From the NCBI GenBank assembly GCA_038229715.1, contig JBBROD010000002.1, forward strand, positions 28,126-92,125: a stretch of 64,000 bases of DNA, given 5' to 3'. Origin of the DNA: JANMES01 sp038229715 (lineage in GTDB: Bacteria; Planctomycetota; Phycisphaerae; Tepidisphaerales; Tepidisphaeraceae). Each line of letters begins with the position of its first letter. Position 1 is the first letter of the stretch. The notes under the pieces are model-generated. The model worked only from the letters and a program-made list of their open reading frames with translations, was not told the DNA's origin and did no database searches. Of the stretch, positions 63,492 through 64,000 are shown in pieces. The translations under genes and the position numbers were made by a program.

Positions 63492-64000
<509 letters not shown>

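Overview
The window is a GC-rich bacterial chromosome segment that most likely comes from a planctomycete of the class Phycisphaerae, possibly Tepidisphaerales-like. The main evidence is the 5' third of a 16S rRNA gene at the right end, whose helix sequences look planctomycete rather than proteobacterial. Supporting evidence is a division and cell-wall (dcw) cluster without ftsZ, a small-gene repertoire typical of the group (zinc-ribbon membrane proteins, a DUF1570 peptidase, a Minf_1886 protein) and flagellar fliS/fliD. The placement is my inference; no database was searched.

Layout. 1-1.9 kb: a lipid acyltransferase locus (plsC fragment and acyl carrier protein, divergent from an LpxL-like acyltransferase). 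2-6.5 kb: pyrD, a zinc-ribbon membrane protein, a ParD/ParE-type toxin-antitoxin pair, enolase. 6.7-9.4 kb: an AraC regulator divergent from an amidohydrolase and a Rieske protein. 9.5-16 kb: a frame-broken tsaB, a DUF4190 protein, ffh, recX, a pteridine-reductase-like SDR and a MOSC protein. 16.5-20 kb: rpsP, trmD, rplS, yraN, tatD. 20-23.6 kb: fliS, fliD. 23.8-33.3 kb: rlmN, a cysteine desulfurase, an antiporter-like protein, thyX, a LOG protein, a bPH2 protein, hpt and a PGPGW-flippase fusion. 33.3-49.5 kb: small unknowns, a TolC-like protein, an FHA-GAF-histidine kinase, a DUF1570 peptidase, lysS, a LolC-like permease, a YhaM-like nuclease, a Spy-like protein, a DUF2959 lipoprotein, an M3 peptidase, an ABC ATPase and a GlmU-like protein. 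49.5-62.4 kb, all on the minus strand: murE, murF, mraY, ftsW, murG, murC, murB, ddl, a LysM lipoprotein, panE-like and SRPBCC genes. 62.5-64 kb: the rRNA promoter region and the start of 16S.

How the genes work together. Peptidoglycan precursor synthesis dominates the right third: MurE, MurF, MurB, MurC, Ddl, MraY and MurG make lipid II, FtsW polymerises it, and a LysM lipoprotein may bind the wall. murD and all ftsL/I/Q/A/Z genes are missing from this cluster. Translation and tRNA or rRNA modification genes (rpsP, trmD, rplS, ffh, lysS, rlmN, tsaB) are scattered between. Folate-linked thymidylate synthesis is represented by ThyX plus a PTR1/FolM-like reductase.

The unusual signal is the space between genes. 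Most gene junctions carry a long inverted repeat whose arms are built from imperfectly tandem 7-10 bp words. At least a dozen unrelated families are present, often nested in one another, overlapping stop codons, sometimes next to duplicated gene 3' ends, and once breaking a gene (tsaB). Three families are longer elements with two homologous copies each. One is a 183-bp element with terminal inverted repeats and 8-bp target-site duplications at both copies, so it is a real non-autonomous transposable element. No transposase gene is present in the window.
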